A stretch of 64,000 nucleotides of DNA. It comes from Silene latifolia (Eukaryota; Streptophyta; Magnoliopsida; Caryophyllales; Caryophyllaceae). Shown piece by piece: positions 1 through 10,170 of the stretch. The stretch is from the NCBI RefSeq assembly GCF_048544455.1, contig NC_133537.1:152374058-152438057 (forward strand), in the 5' to 3' direction. Every line of letters begins with the position of its first letter. Within the stretch, counting starts at the first letter, position 1. The position numbers and the translations under genes are program-made. Under the pieces are notes generated by a model. The model was not told the DNA's origin, searched no databases, and was given only the letters and a program-made list of their open reading frames with translations.

Positions 1-1308
1 CCCATGTAAATAGGCTAGGACATCGGCATTACCCGAACCATTAGAAACCGGAGCCCCATGTTTTCCTTTTCCCATTCCCGTGACCAACTCCACAAGCAAT
101 TTATTTTGAACATCCAATTTTTCACAAATACTTAACATGAACGAATCAAATTTTTGTTCCACGACCATCATCACATCTGGCTTTTCCACCACATTACCCT
201 TAGACAAGAAGATCAAGTCGGGTCCAACCGCGGCTATTTTCATTAATTTGAGATGTGTATCACACATCTCGTCTTTGACCATGACCCTATAGCTAGTAGG
301 ACCGACAACCCCCTTGTGTTCAAAAATTCGAGAAATCCACATCCCAAACGGTAAATCCAAGGTAGTATAAAGTTTTTCCTCAGTGACGGAAATACTAATT
401 TGGACAATACGATGGAAAATTAGTCGGGGAAGACTAAACTTAACACCTTGAGCCATTTGGAGACCAAAACCATCTCATAGCTCGATAATTTATCACGACC
501 TCCCCTCCTTGGAATGATCGTATTCCATAAAAGTTTAAAAAGAATTTTATCTTGGGTGCAAACATACCCGCCAACATGTTACTTGACCCCGTAGCACCAT
601 CATCAAAAGACCTCTTAATTTGAAGGTTTTCTTCCTCCGTCACATCCCCCCATTCCGCACTTGGGTTGATTTCCACCCCATCATCAGGGACAGAAAACAG
701 AGTGCGAAAATCGTCAAGGGAGATGGTGACTTAGAACTCATTGACCATTGCATGCAACACATTCTTCTTTATAGAAACTGAAGCATAGAATTGAATTACC
801 TCGATAGGATAGACGAGACCGATTAAGGAGCAAATCTTTGTCCATTCTTGATAAGTCAAGAAATCCTTGAAAAATTATAAAGCTTCAACCTTTGTAACCA
901 CTTTTCGGAATAGGACCGTCCTCCATGAATATCGTATCTCATAACACGATTTACCCGAGTCCTCTCCTCCGTGGTAAATCGAACCTTATCAAGACCCGTC
1001 ATTGTTGCATTCGGCATATATTCTCGGAACAAGGTTCGTTGAGAACCATCTCGGTTAACCAACACCTCGGTCCCTTCAACCGAACCCTTGATACCAACAT
1101 CCTTATTCTTACCCTTATTAAGCTTCCGACGCTTTCCCTCGAGATTAGTATCAACCCGGTTATGATCAGGATTAGTAGGTTTGGGGTTTGATTGAGGTGA
1201 GGAAGTTTGTGGTTTGAATGGGCTTGTTGCATGGTGGTTTGGATGACCCGGTCTTAGTAGCGGATCGAGTTGATGGTGAGTTGAGGCGAGTTGTTGATGG
1301 AGACATGA
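1..1308 (-). pseudogene. Third ORF behind Sirevirus-like pol (plant transposon-protein-like), broken
   Basis: About 490 bases after the end of pol a second coding region begins on the same strand. It has an ATG near 1301-1303 and a Ser/Pro/Thr-rich start. After a frame change it reads NLEGKRRKLNKGKNKDVG and LVNRDGSQRTLFREYMPNATMTG. After another it reads FLTYQEWTKICSLIGLVYP and IKKNVLHAMVNEF, and from about 690 VEINPSAEWGDVTEEEN and GIRSFQGGEVVINYRAM. It continues to base 1. At least two frameshifts and two stops are present. The wording resembles the 'putative plant transposon protein' domain seen in Athila ORF1 and some Sireviruses. I infer that it is the extra (sometimes called env-like) ORF of this element. 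Its function is unknown. Confidence 0.55.
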
Positions 1309-1798
1309 TGATGATTGATGGCGAGGTTGAGTGTGGGAGAGTTTTAAGAAAACTAAATTTTTAGAGAATTGTGAGGGTGATGGAGACGTGAGGGAGGTGG
1401 GGTATTTATGAGTTTAGAAGTAATTTGTATTTTGGTAAGATTAGTATAGGGTGTAGATGGTTATAGGTATAATTAAGATTCTTTCATTTTTTTTTATATC
1501 ATATATGCATAAAGGATTAAGAAAGATAGTTAGGGTAAATTTTTTGGTAGGATAATATTAGGTAAAAAGATAGAATTTAGGTAAAAATCTCGGTAAACGA
1601 GATATGGAAGAATAATTTGTTACCAAAATTATGGTTCGTAATAAGACACAAAATATACATAACTAGCAAACGGAATATTCTCATAATATAATATAACATT
1701 TAACACAAATAAACTTGTAACGAAATATACGGACACAATCATAAAATCTCGTCAAATCTAGTCAGTCATACGGGAAATAAAATATTTGTGACAAGTTT
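1309..1798. other. Non-coding spacer between pol and third ORF
   Basis: This AT-rich stretch has no credible ORF. It lies between the end of pol and the third ORF of the Sirevirus-like element, where such elements usually have an intergenic spacer. I see no other feature in it. Confidence 0.4.
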
Positions 1799-2369
1799 AG
1801 TTGCCACCAATTAAACCAATTTCCAACCGTAAAATCTCAAAACGTTCTCTAGCCAATGCTTTGGTAAAAATGTCAGCCCATTATTTTTCTGTACTACAAA
1901 ATTTCAGTCTGATGTTGCCCTTATCTACATGGTCACGTAGAAAATGGTGTCTAATGTCTATATGCTTAGTACGTGAGTGCTGCACAGAGTTATTAGATAT
2001 AATTATAGCACTCGTGTTATAACATAAAATGGGTATACACCCAACGTTAACATCGTAATCACATAATTGTTGCTTAAGACATAAAAGTTGAGAACATACA
2101 AACCCAGCGGCAATATACTCGGCTTCAGCTGTAGATAATGCAATGAAATTTTGCTTCTTTGACCCCCATGTAATAATGCATGGTCCAACAAACGTAGCTA
2201 TGCCGGAAGTACTTTTTCTATCAAGTGAACAACCTGCATAGTCTGCATCTGAATACCCTATGAGATCGAAACTACACTCAAGAGGATACCACAGATATAA
2301 TTTTGATGTACCAATTAAATACTTCAAAATTCTTTTAACTGCAATTATATGCGATTCTTTAGGGCACGA
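1799..2369 (-). pseudogene. RNase H and end of Sirevirus-like pol
   Basis: The copia RNase H is seen as ILKYLIGTSKLYLW, then DADYAGCSLDRKSTSG, then STAEAEYIAAG near 2105-2140, which carries catalytic acidic residues. The frame has a stop after KFCSTEK (1881) and reads on as WADIFTKALARERFEIL to a final TAA at about 1799, the normal end of a copia polyprotein. It follows RT after one stop codon at 2370. Confidence 0.85.
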
Positions 2370-3391
2370 TTAAAATCGATCACATACGCATACACTAAAC
2401 ATTATATCAGGATGACTTGCAGTTAAATAAAGAAGTGAGCCAATCATACCTCGATAAGTTGCCTCATCGACAGACTTACCGTCTTCATCCTTAGTCAACT
2501 TATTATCTGTAACCATAGAAGTTAGCTTAGAGTTAGAATTTTCCATACCAAATTTCTTGATCAGCTCTTTGATGTATTTTTGTTGGTGTATCATAATTCC
2601 TTCAGTAGTTTGTTGAATTGGAAGCCCAAGGAAGAACTTGAGTTCTCCCATCATGCTCATCTCGAATTCAGAGGTCATCAATTCTGAAAAGTACTTGCAC
2701 AAACGATTATTAGTTGATCCAAAAATAATATCGTCAACATAAATTTGTACAACTAATAGATCAGAATTTTCAGATTTCAAGAAAAGGGTTTTGTTGACAG
2801 ATCCTCTTTTAAAACCGCTTTCAAGAAGATATTTTGACGATCTGTCATACCAAGACCTAGGAGCTTGTTTCAAACCATACAAGGCTTTATCCAATTTGAA
2901 AACATGGTTTTGAAAGTTGCTATCGAGAAATCCTGGAGGTTTCTCAACAAAAACCTCCTCATTTAAATAACCGTTAAGAAATGCTGTCTTAACGTCCATT
3001 TGAAATAATTTAATTCCTTTATGAGCTGCAAAAGCTATTAATATCCTAATAGCCTCAAGTCTGGCTACGGGAGCGAAGGTCTCATCATAGTCAATTCCTT
3101 CTTGTTGAATATACCCTTGTACAACCAATCTTGCTTTTTTTCGTACAATAACTCCCGTATCGTCCAACTTGTTTCTAAAAACCCATCTTGTACCAATAAC
3201 AGTTCGGTCTTTAGGTCTCGGAACCAAATGCCAAACTTTGTTTCGTTCAAACTGTTGTAGCTCTTCTTGCATAGCAATGATCTAATCTGGTTCTGCAAGT
3301 GCTTCTTTGATATTTGTTGGCTCAATGGTGGAGAGGAAGGACTAAAATGAGCAAAAGTTGTTAAGATTTCTACGAGTTCGAACCCCTTCAT
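2370..3391 (-). pseudogene. Reverse transcriptase of the Sirevirus-like element
   Basis: This region is a copia RT (RVT_2). Conserved patterns in order are [81 protein letters not shown] and the catalytic [11 protein letters not shown] near 2725-2750. The main frame is open from 3272 to 2370 and ends in a stop just before RNase H. An upstream frame change separates it from the linker at 3391-3530. It would copy element RNA into cDNA, but the polyprotein is broken elsewhere. Confidence 0.88.
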
Positions 3392-3587
3392 TTAAACTGC
3401 CTAGAATAGTTTCCATTGGATGAGAGTCCTTATATCTCCATTTCTTAGAAACATGAGGCACATCGTCATTTGAACTTGGCTCACCTTCTTCGAATGATTG
3501 AGGTTCTAGCCTCGTTCCCCTTGAATCCAATCCTGGGGTTATAATAGAATCAGGTATAACTCTAAATCTTGCTTTTTGATTTGGATT

Positions 3588-4799
3588 TTATGTTATAGCA
3601 TCATCAGCTATAACTTCAGTTTCCAATTGATTGGATTGAGAACAGGTTATAGTATCATCAACTATATTTTCAGTTCTCTTTCCTTTATCATTTGAAGGGT
3701 TTCCTTGTTCATCGTTTGTGCCCTCAATTTCTTTATCCTCATCCAATTCTGGATGATCATCTCTAGAGAGCCGAAAATCTGGTTCGTTCAAATCTTCTTC
3801 CTCATGCTGCTCAGCTTTATTAAACATATTATTCTCATCAAAAATAACATGGACATTTTCTTCGATGCATAAGATTCTCTTATTAAAAACCTTATATGCT
3901 TTGTTGTGATTAGAATAGCCGATAAATACAGCTTCGTCACTTCTGGGATCGAATTTGCTTAATCTATTTTTACCATTATTATGGACAAAACATTTACTCC
4001 CGAAGCAATGTAGATGTGATATGTTGGGTTTACGTCCCCTAAGAAGCTCATAAGGAGTCTTCTTGAGAAATGGTCTAATCAAAGCACGATTATGTACATA
4101 ACATGCAGTACTAATAGCTTCAGCCCAAAAATTACGAGGTAGACCGCTACATAACAACATAGTACGTGCCATATCCTCCAATGTTCTATTCATACGCTCA
4201 ACAACATCGTTTTGTTATGGGGTTCGTGGTGCTGAGAATTTATGCCCAACACCATTCTCCCTACAATATTCTATAAAGGCTTGGTTATCAAATTCGGTGC
4301 CATGATCCGTACGAATAGAAACTAATTTTGATTTATACTTATTTTGGGCAAGCTTCATTAGAACTGCAAATTCTTCGAAAGTTTCATCTTTTGAATTGAG
4401 AAATATTGGCCAAACATATCTAGAGTAATCATCAACTAGAACGAAGACATACCTGGATCCGCCTCTACTTCTTACCTTCATTAAGCCACATATATCCATA
4501 TGTACGAGTTCTAGTGGTTCATTGGTGCTTACCATTCTCTTAGGTTTGAACGATGATCTCACATGTTCGCAACGAGCACACGAGTCACATAAAGTTTCTT
4601 GATCAAATTTGATTGAGGGAAGTCCTTCAACCAAATCCCATATCTTTAATTTATTCAAAGTAGTTGAACTAACGTGAGCAAATCTTTTGTGCCAAAGACA
4701 AGGATCATCTGTTGTAACTTTCATGCATGTAAACGAGTTAGTAGGAATATTATTTAAATTAATCATATAAACATTCCTTTTACGCTGCCCTTCAAGCAC
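3588..4799 (-). pseudogene. Integrase of the Sirevirus-like element
   Basis: A GAG_pre-integrase zinc finger begins at about 4700 (HKRFAHVS...CDSCARCEH, the HHCC pattern). The DDE core follows: HMDICG near 4490, VDDYSRYVW near 4430, RTDHGTEF near 4310, and the glutamate in VVERMNRTLEDMA near 4190. Between the second Asp and the Glu, a TAA replaces a Gln codon at about 4215, so one nonsense mutation breaks the enzyme. The C-terminal part carries the conserved LLRGRKPNISHLHCFGS and then a variable acidic linker towards RT. The linker contains two copies of the element's dyad motif (3592-3614, and a degenerate one near 3646). Confidence 0.85.
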
Positions 4800-4874
4800 A
4801 ACATTACTTGTTCCTTCAATTATTATTCGACAAGTATCTGAATGAAAGACAACTTTATTTCCCTTATCACATAA

Positions 4875-5130
4875 TTAAGAGATACTCAGTAAGTTGTGTT
4901 TGAGACCACTAACAAGATAAACATCACTAATAGCATGAGAAGAGGATATGCCAACTTTACCAATTCCAATAACCTTACCCTTTTTATTGTCACCAAATGT
5001 AACTTTACCTCCGTCGAAGGGTTCAAGTGAAAGAAATAAATTTACATCTCCAGTCATGTGCCTTGAGCATCCACTATCAAGGTACCATAGATTATTTTAT
5101 TTCACCACAACCTGCAAAATGATTATATAC
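4875..5130 (-). pseudogene. Aspartic protease region of Sirevirus-like pol
   Basis: The minus-strand reading gives WYLDSGCSRHMTGD with the active-site DSG triad near 5085. It is followed by FGDNKKGKVIGIGKVG and the conserved DVYLVSGLKHNLLSIS at 4875-4935. This is the gag-pre-integrase protease typical of Ty1/copia. A stop falls right after LSIS (near 4873). The enzyme would cut the gag-pol polyprotein inside the particle. Confidence 0.8.
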
Positions 5131-5399
5131 ATTTTTTAGGTACCCAAGCTAAGTTGGGTCCTTTGACGTTAGTCACTCTAAAAACTAAATCTTTTCTAAC
5201 CCAAACTTGTCTAATAATCTTTCGTTTTGGAAACGAATAGGCTTGTCTGGGAATCATCTTTGGTTATGTTTTGGGTTCTTTATGACGTGGTCTTTCAGGT
5301 TGTTTTGGGGGAGCTTTAGTTTTGAAAGACTCTTTAGGCTTAGGTGATTGTTCTGATTCGGTAGCCTTCTTAAAGTCAAAGCTCATATCATAGAACTAA

Positions 5400-7462
5400 T
5401 GATGATTATTGTTACGTTCTTCACTCGTACTAGGTTCAGACGGGGAGAAGTCATTATCCTCTAAAACAGTGTCAATTGCTTTAACAAATTTGATTCCTTT
5501 TTTTAAATCCTGAACGTATTTGACACAGTTTTCTTGGATATGACCCGTATGACCACAGTAATTACAAATCAGATATTCTGGTAGATTGACATATTTTCTC
5601 TTCCTGAAATCTCATTCGGAAGGAGTTGATTTGCATTTAGAGTGGTCTCTACGACCATATCACTCATGTCCTAATCCCATTTTCATATTATTATCTGATT
5701 GCTCAGTTAGGAAATTCAGGACACGTGTGCTACCTTCCCACTTGTCGTGGACCTTTCTAGCATGTAAGAAAAAGTCTTTTAAAGACTGGATCTCTTTATC
5801 ACATTTGTAATGGTCTGACTTAACAACCATGGGAGGATGATTCTCTTCATAATTGTCACGAAAGTTTTGGAATCTCTCGTTAAGAACTCGTACCATCTCA
5901 GTATGCGTTCTTTTTGTATTTAATAAAACGATTTTAGATTCCTTCAATTGCTGAGTTAGAGAGTCAATTTCCTTCTTTTGATCTGAGATCACAGCTTCTC
6001 TAGCTGTAGCCTTTGATTCAAGAAGCTCTTTGACTTTCCTCAATTCTAAGGTTATAGCTTCACTAGCTGTAACCTTGGCTTGAAGATGCTTAATGTTGAA
6101 TTTCATATCTGAGGTTATAGCTTCATTAGCTATAACTTTAGACTCAAGAACCTTTTTCTCAGCATTTGTCACATGTGAAGTGGTAGCCATATTGGCTGTA
6201 ACTTTAGATTTGAGCTTCTTGGCTTTGGCTTTAAGGAGATGATTCTCTTCAGCAATATCGAGAATTTGTTCTTTTAAATCTTTCAACTCCAGATCTTGTT
6301 CATGACATTTATCAAGAGCTTGCTCAAAGTATTCGATTAAAGCATTCTTAGACAATTTCTTAACGCTTTTATTGAGTTCAAGATAGCTTACCTCTTCTTC
6401 TTGTTCTGAATCTGAATCTCCTAGAAAGCAGAAATAGGAGTCCACGCTATCTTTATCATCGTCTGAAAATAGGTCCAGGCTTACGTTGCTTAGGCATAGG
6501 TTAAAAACTTATTTTTCTTCTTCAGATCCTTCGCCGTCCTCCGTGTCAAAATCTCCCCAGCATGATGCCATCATTACTTGCTTGAACTCTTTCTTAGTCT
6601 TCTCACGTTTTGCTTTGTCTTTAATTTTCTCTCATGTGGGATAATCCTTAATCATATGACTGGGTTCTCTGCACTTGAAGCATCCTCTATTAGCAAACGT
6701 ATTCTTAGACTCAGAAGTTTCCTTATTACAAGACTTGTTATTGTTATTAAACGATTTTGCTTGCTTCTTTTTAAAAATTCTTTTATTGAATCGTTTAGCA
6801 AACAAAACCGTTTCGTCCTCTATTTCAGCATCGACATCTTCCTTATCAGAAGCTTGTAGAGCCATGCTCTTACTGTTACTGGACTCGGCCTCTTCGTCAT
6901 CCAGGACGAGTTCATGAGCCATAAGAGCTCCAATAAGTTCTACATAAGGTAGAGATGTGAGATCTCTAACTTCCTCCATAACCGTGACCTTGGGACGCCA
7001 TTTCTTGGTCTAACTCCTAAGTACTTTCCTAGAAATATCCTCGGAGTTAAACGTTCTACCAAGATTTTTGAGCTCATTAATGATAGTAGAAAATCTTGTT
7101 GACATGCTATCGAGTGATTCATTCTTTTCCATTTTAAAAAGTTCGTATTTTTGAATCAGCAAGTCAATACGATATTTTCTAACAGCTGGCGTTCCTTCAT
7201 AGGCCAATTCAAGACCATCCCATATTTCCTTGGCCGAAGTACAAGAAGAAAAACGATCGAATTTAGTCGGTGTCATGCTGTTTTGCAACAGGCTTATTGC
7301 TTTCGAGTTTTTCTCAGCCTTTTTGTAATCAGCCTCAATCTAGTCTTCCTCCTTCTCATAGGTGGTGCCTTCAGTAGATCCAACGATCAAAATTTTATTT
7401 GGTCCGTTTTGAACGATCTTCCAGCACTCCCAATCATGTCCTTTTATGTAGTGTGTCATCAT
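5400..7462 (-). pseudogene. Sirevirus-like gag: UBN2, zinc knuckles and long coiled coil
   Basis: The frame continues from the fragment at 32417-32477. A UBN2-type capsid domain covers about 7462-6900, with the visible patterns KFDRFSSCTSAKEIWDGLELAYEG and YELFKMEKNESL. A first zinc knuckle near 6640 reads CFKC-x4-H-x4-Y, so its last cysteine is lost. A long Lys/Glu/Leu-rich coiled coil covers 6445-5660. A second, intact CX2CX4HX4C knuckle (CNYC...H...C) lies near 5510-5555. In-frame stops near 7335, 7012, 6632 and 6510 make it a pseudogene. The coiled coil contains four repeats of a peptide like KVxAxEAITS. These repeats coincide with a palindromic DNA motif also found in the LTR. Gag would form the virus-like particle in the cytoplasm. 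Confidence 0.8.
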
Positions 7463-7465
7463 GTT

Positions 7466-7950
7466 CACTACAAGAAATCTGCTCTCGGGCGACTGAATTA
7501 CGCGACAGAAAATAGTCGCTAAATGCTCTCGGGCGACTACAATCAGTCGCCAAGGGGTCGTCGCAACGCTTAGTCGCCTAAATTCACTCGGGCGACGGAT
7601 TTCAGTCGCTAAAATGGCGACGGATAAACATGTAGTCGACAAATTAGCGACCAAAAATAGCGACGGAATGTAGTCGCAAAAATGGCGACGGGTACCTGTT
7701 AGTCGCCAAAATGGCGACGGATTTCAGTCACTATTTTTGGTCGCTAATTTGGCGACTACTTGTGTATCTGTTGCCAAATTTGTCGCTATGTTGCAAAAAC
7801 TGAAAAATATGATCAGGGGGTTTGCGACGGGGGTGGTCGCATTTTTGGTCGCCAATTTGGCGACGGGCCAGTGTAGTCGCCATTTTAGCGACTGATTTCG
7901 GTCGCTAATTTGCCGATTTCAGTCGCTATTTTGGTATAGATTAGACCTAA
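7466..7950 (+). repeat. Left CACTA terminus with subterminal GGCGAC/TAGTCGC repeats
   Basis: After the terminal inverted repeat, the motif TAGTCGC or its complement GCGAC(T/G) recurs every 10-30 bases in both orientations to about 7935. Such subterminal arrays are the binding sites of the TNPA-type protein in En/Spm elements (established for maize). Here the motif is inferred from repetition alone. Confidence 0.85.
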
Positions 7951-8204
7951 AATTTTCATTTAGCTCGAGCCAAATTGCTACAATTTGAACCTGCAATTAA
8001 AATTACAATCCAGCAGCATACACAACGCACATGATGGCCAACAACGTCACATTTCATACAAATGAAATCCGAATTCAAGTTATTACAACCAACGCAACAA
8101 GATGATTCGTGTCCAAGTCTAACTAAACAAAGGATAAAAAAAGTCTCATGCATCTAACTAAAACATCCGACAAGTAAAAGGATAAACAACCAACAATTGA
8201 GTCA

Positions 8205-9823
8205 ATGACACGGCAAAGCAGATCCCGCTCCACTACCACCTCCTCCGGAAGGATCTTTAGGGTCTTGATTTTGTGGACGCCATCCCGGGTTGCAAGACGA
8301 GAAATAAGTGGTCATCAACTCCATTTGCTCCTTCATTCTCTTCAACTCTTCATCCCTTGCAGCCTCCCTTGCTTCCCTTGCTTCCCTTTCCGCCTTCCTT
8401 TCTTCTCTTTCGGTCTCAAGTGTAGTTTGAAGTTGAGACACGATACTCGGCATATATGTTTGGCTTTGAGGGGTTACCGAAGTAGGTCGGTCGTAGAAGA
8501 GTTCTCTTGCCGTTCCGGTTCCATACACCCCCCCCCCTTATTGAAGCCATCCACTAAATCAAGCCAAAGCTCATTACCGGAGATGTCGGGATTCCTCTCT
8601 TTCCGAAGTCGAAATTTAGCCTAAAAAATTAAAGCGTTAATGATAATATGTTATATTTGTATAACAATATATATGTAATCAAAACATTTGAAAGGAATTG
8701 TATTATATACTTACATATAAATTGGCGTTCTTCTTCGAATTCCACACCCTTTTCCCCTTAGCTCCTTCTTTCGTATGCGTCTCATAGAAAAGCTCCGGAA
8801 CCGTAGGCATCTTACCCTTATTCTTGGTCGCCTTCCGAAAATGAAAAACAAAGGTTAAATTATAAAGACTACTTAATACTTTAAATATAATCTCAAACAT
8901 AATCTAACTTATATATAAAATTAAATATACGATGTACATTTGACATTGCTCGGTCATAGAATGATTGAGAACCTCCATAATGCGTAGAATCAATGTGGGC
9001 ATCCTTCTTCCATCCCCTTTTATTGATCGCTGCTCGAGCCGACTTCTCCTTAAATTCGGGGGTATCTCTCTTCTCCATCAGTTCTTTATATGCGGTTCCT
9101 ACAAAAAAAAATGCCAAATATTAGTATTTAATTAAATAGATAACAAATAACGATAATTTAACTAATTAAATACAACCACCAAAAGTAACTAAATACCTTC
9201 CATAAACTGAGGGGGTTTCTTCCTCTTAGAAACCTTATACATGTTATCTCTTAGCCTCTTTTTGCCGATGTAATTGTATCTCTCCCAAACAGCACGCTCT
9301 TGTTCCTTAGGCCAATGAAAGTTTTGCTAGACGTAAAAAAAAATCGTTAGAAAACACAAATCACTAATTAATTAGAATACATTTACGAAAATTATTTAAA
9401 AATATATATACCCGGAAGTTATTGAACCATCCCTCCTTCTCTTCTTCGCTTGCATCTGACCAACAAGTAATACCCCTGGTCATCTTTTGCTGAGTGCTAG
9501 CGGTGACTCCCCGAACTACATACTTGGAATTAAACCTGAAATTATACATGTTAAATACGAATTAAAAATATTCATATTAAAAATAAATCAACTACTAATA
9601 AAAAAATAAATAAAGAGAATTTCTTACCAAAGACCCCTAATGTCAATAATGATCTTGTTATCCTCGGTGTATGTGACGGGGGATCCCATGCTCGACCTCC
9701 TCCTCCTCGTCGGTGTCATCCTCTAAGGATTGCTCGACCTCGGTGGTCTCCTCCTCCTCCTCCTGCGTACTACGGCCCCCACCACCTCCGCCTCATTGTC
9801 TACCACCACGACCACGTGCCATT
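8205..9823 (-). pseudogene. CACTA second gene, Transposase_24 (TNPA-like) family, six exons
   Basis: Six exons with GT-AG borders can be read: about 9823-9628 (GRGGRQ, acidic, then YTEDNKIIIDIRGLW), 9534-9413 (FNSKYVVRGVTASTQQKM...WFNNFR), 9328-9198 (QNFHWPKEQERAVWERYNYIGKKRLRDNMYKV), 9100-8940 (TAYKELMEKRDTPEFKEKS...FYDRAMSN), 8831-8716 (ATKNKGKMPTVPELFYETH) and 8621-8205 (AKFRLRKERNPDISGNELW, then a charged coiled coil and a Gly-rich end). This layout is the plant Transposase_24 family found with tnp2. Damage includes a TGA at codon 10 of exon 1, a frame change before the conserved part of exon 1, and a frame change in a run of nine G at 8529-8537. The likely role is binding the subterminal repeats. 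Confidence 0.82.
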
Positions 9824-9892
9824 ATACTACAAATTGAACAAATAAAATTGTTAGAAAGTGTTAATTAAAATTAAATAAAACGAAATGGATAT

Positions 9893-9896
<4 letters not shown>

Positions 9897-9957
<61 letters not shown>
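9897..9957. repeat. (TA)n microsatellite
   Basis: This is an uninterrupted run of about 30 TA units in the spacer between the two CACTA genes. Confidence 0.97.
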
Positions 9958-10029
9958 CATAAAAAATGGCTAGGAAACACAATAATAAATAAATTGATAA
10001 CAAAAAGATGTAAAAACCTCGTTATCCTA

Positions 10030-10170
10030 ATCCTCATTGTCATCCTCATCATCATCATCCTCATCATCATCATCCTCATCGTCATCATCGTCATCACCGT
10101 CACCCTCCTCCTCCTCCTCCTCCTCCTCCTCCTCCTCCTCCTCCTCCATCTCCATCTCCATCTCCATGTG
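10030..10170. repeat. Triplet repeats (CTC)n and (CAT)n coding the acidic transposase tail
   Basis: CTC triplets (about 14 in a row at 10106-10147), CAT/ATC triplets on the left, and short CATCTC units on the right encode the Glu- and Asp-rich C-terminus of the minus-strand tnp2 protein. Triplet expansion keeps the frame, so the length of the acidic tail is probably variable between copies. Confidence 0.9.
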
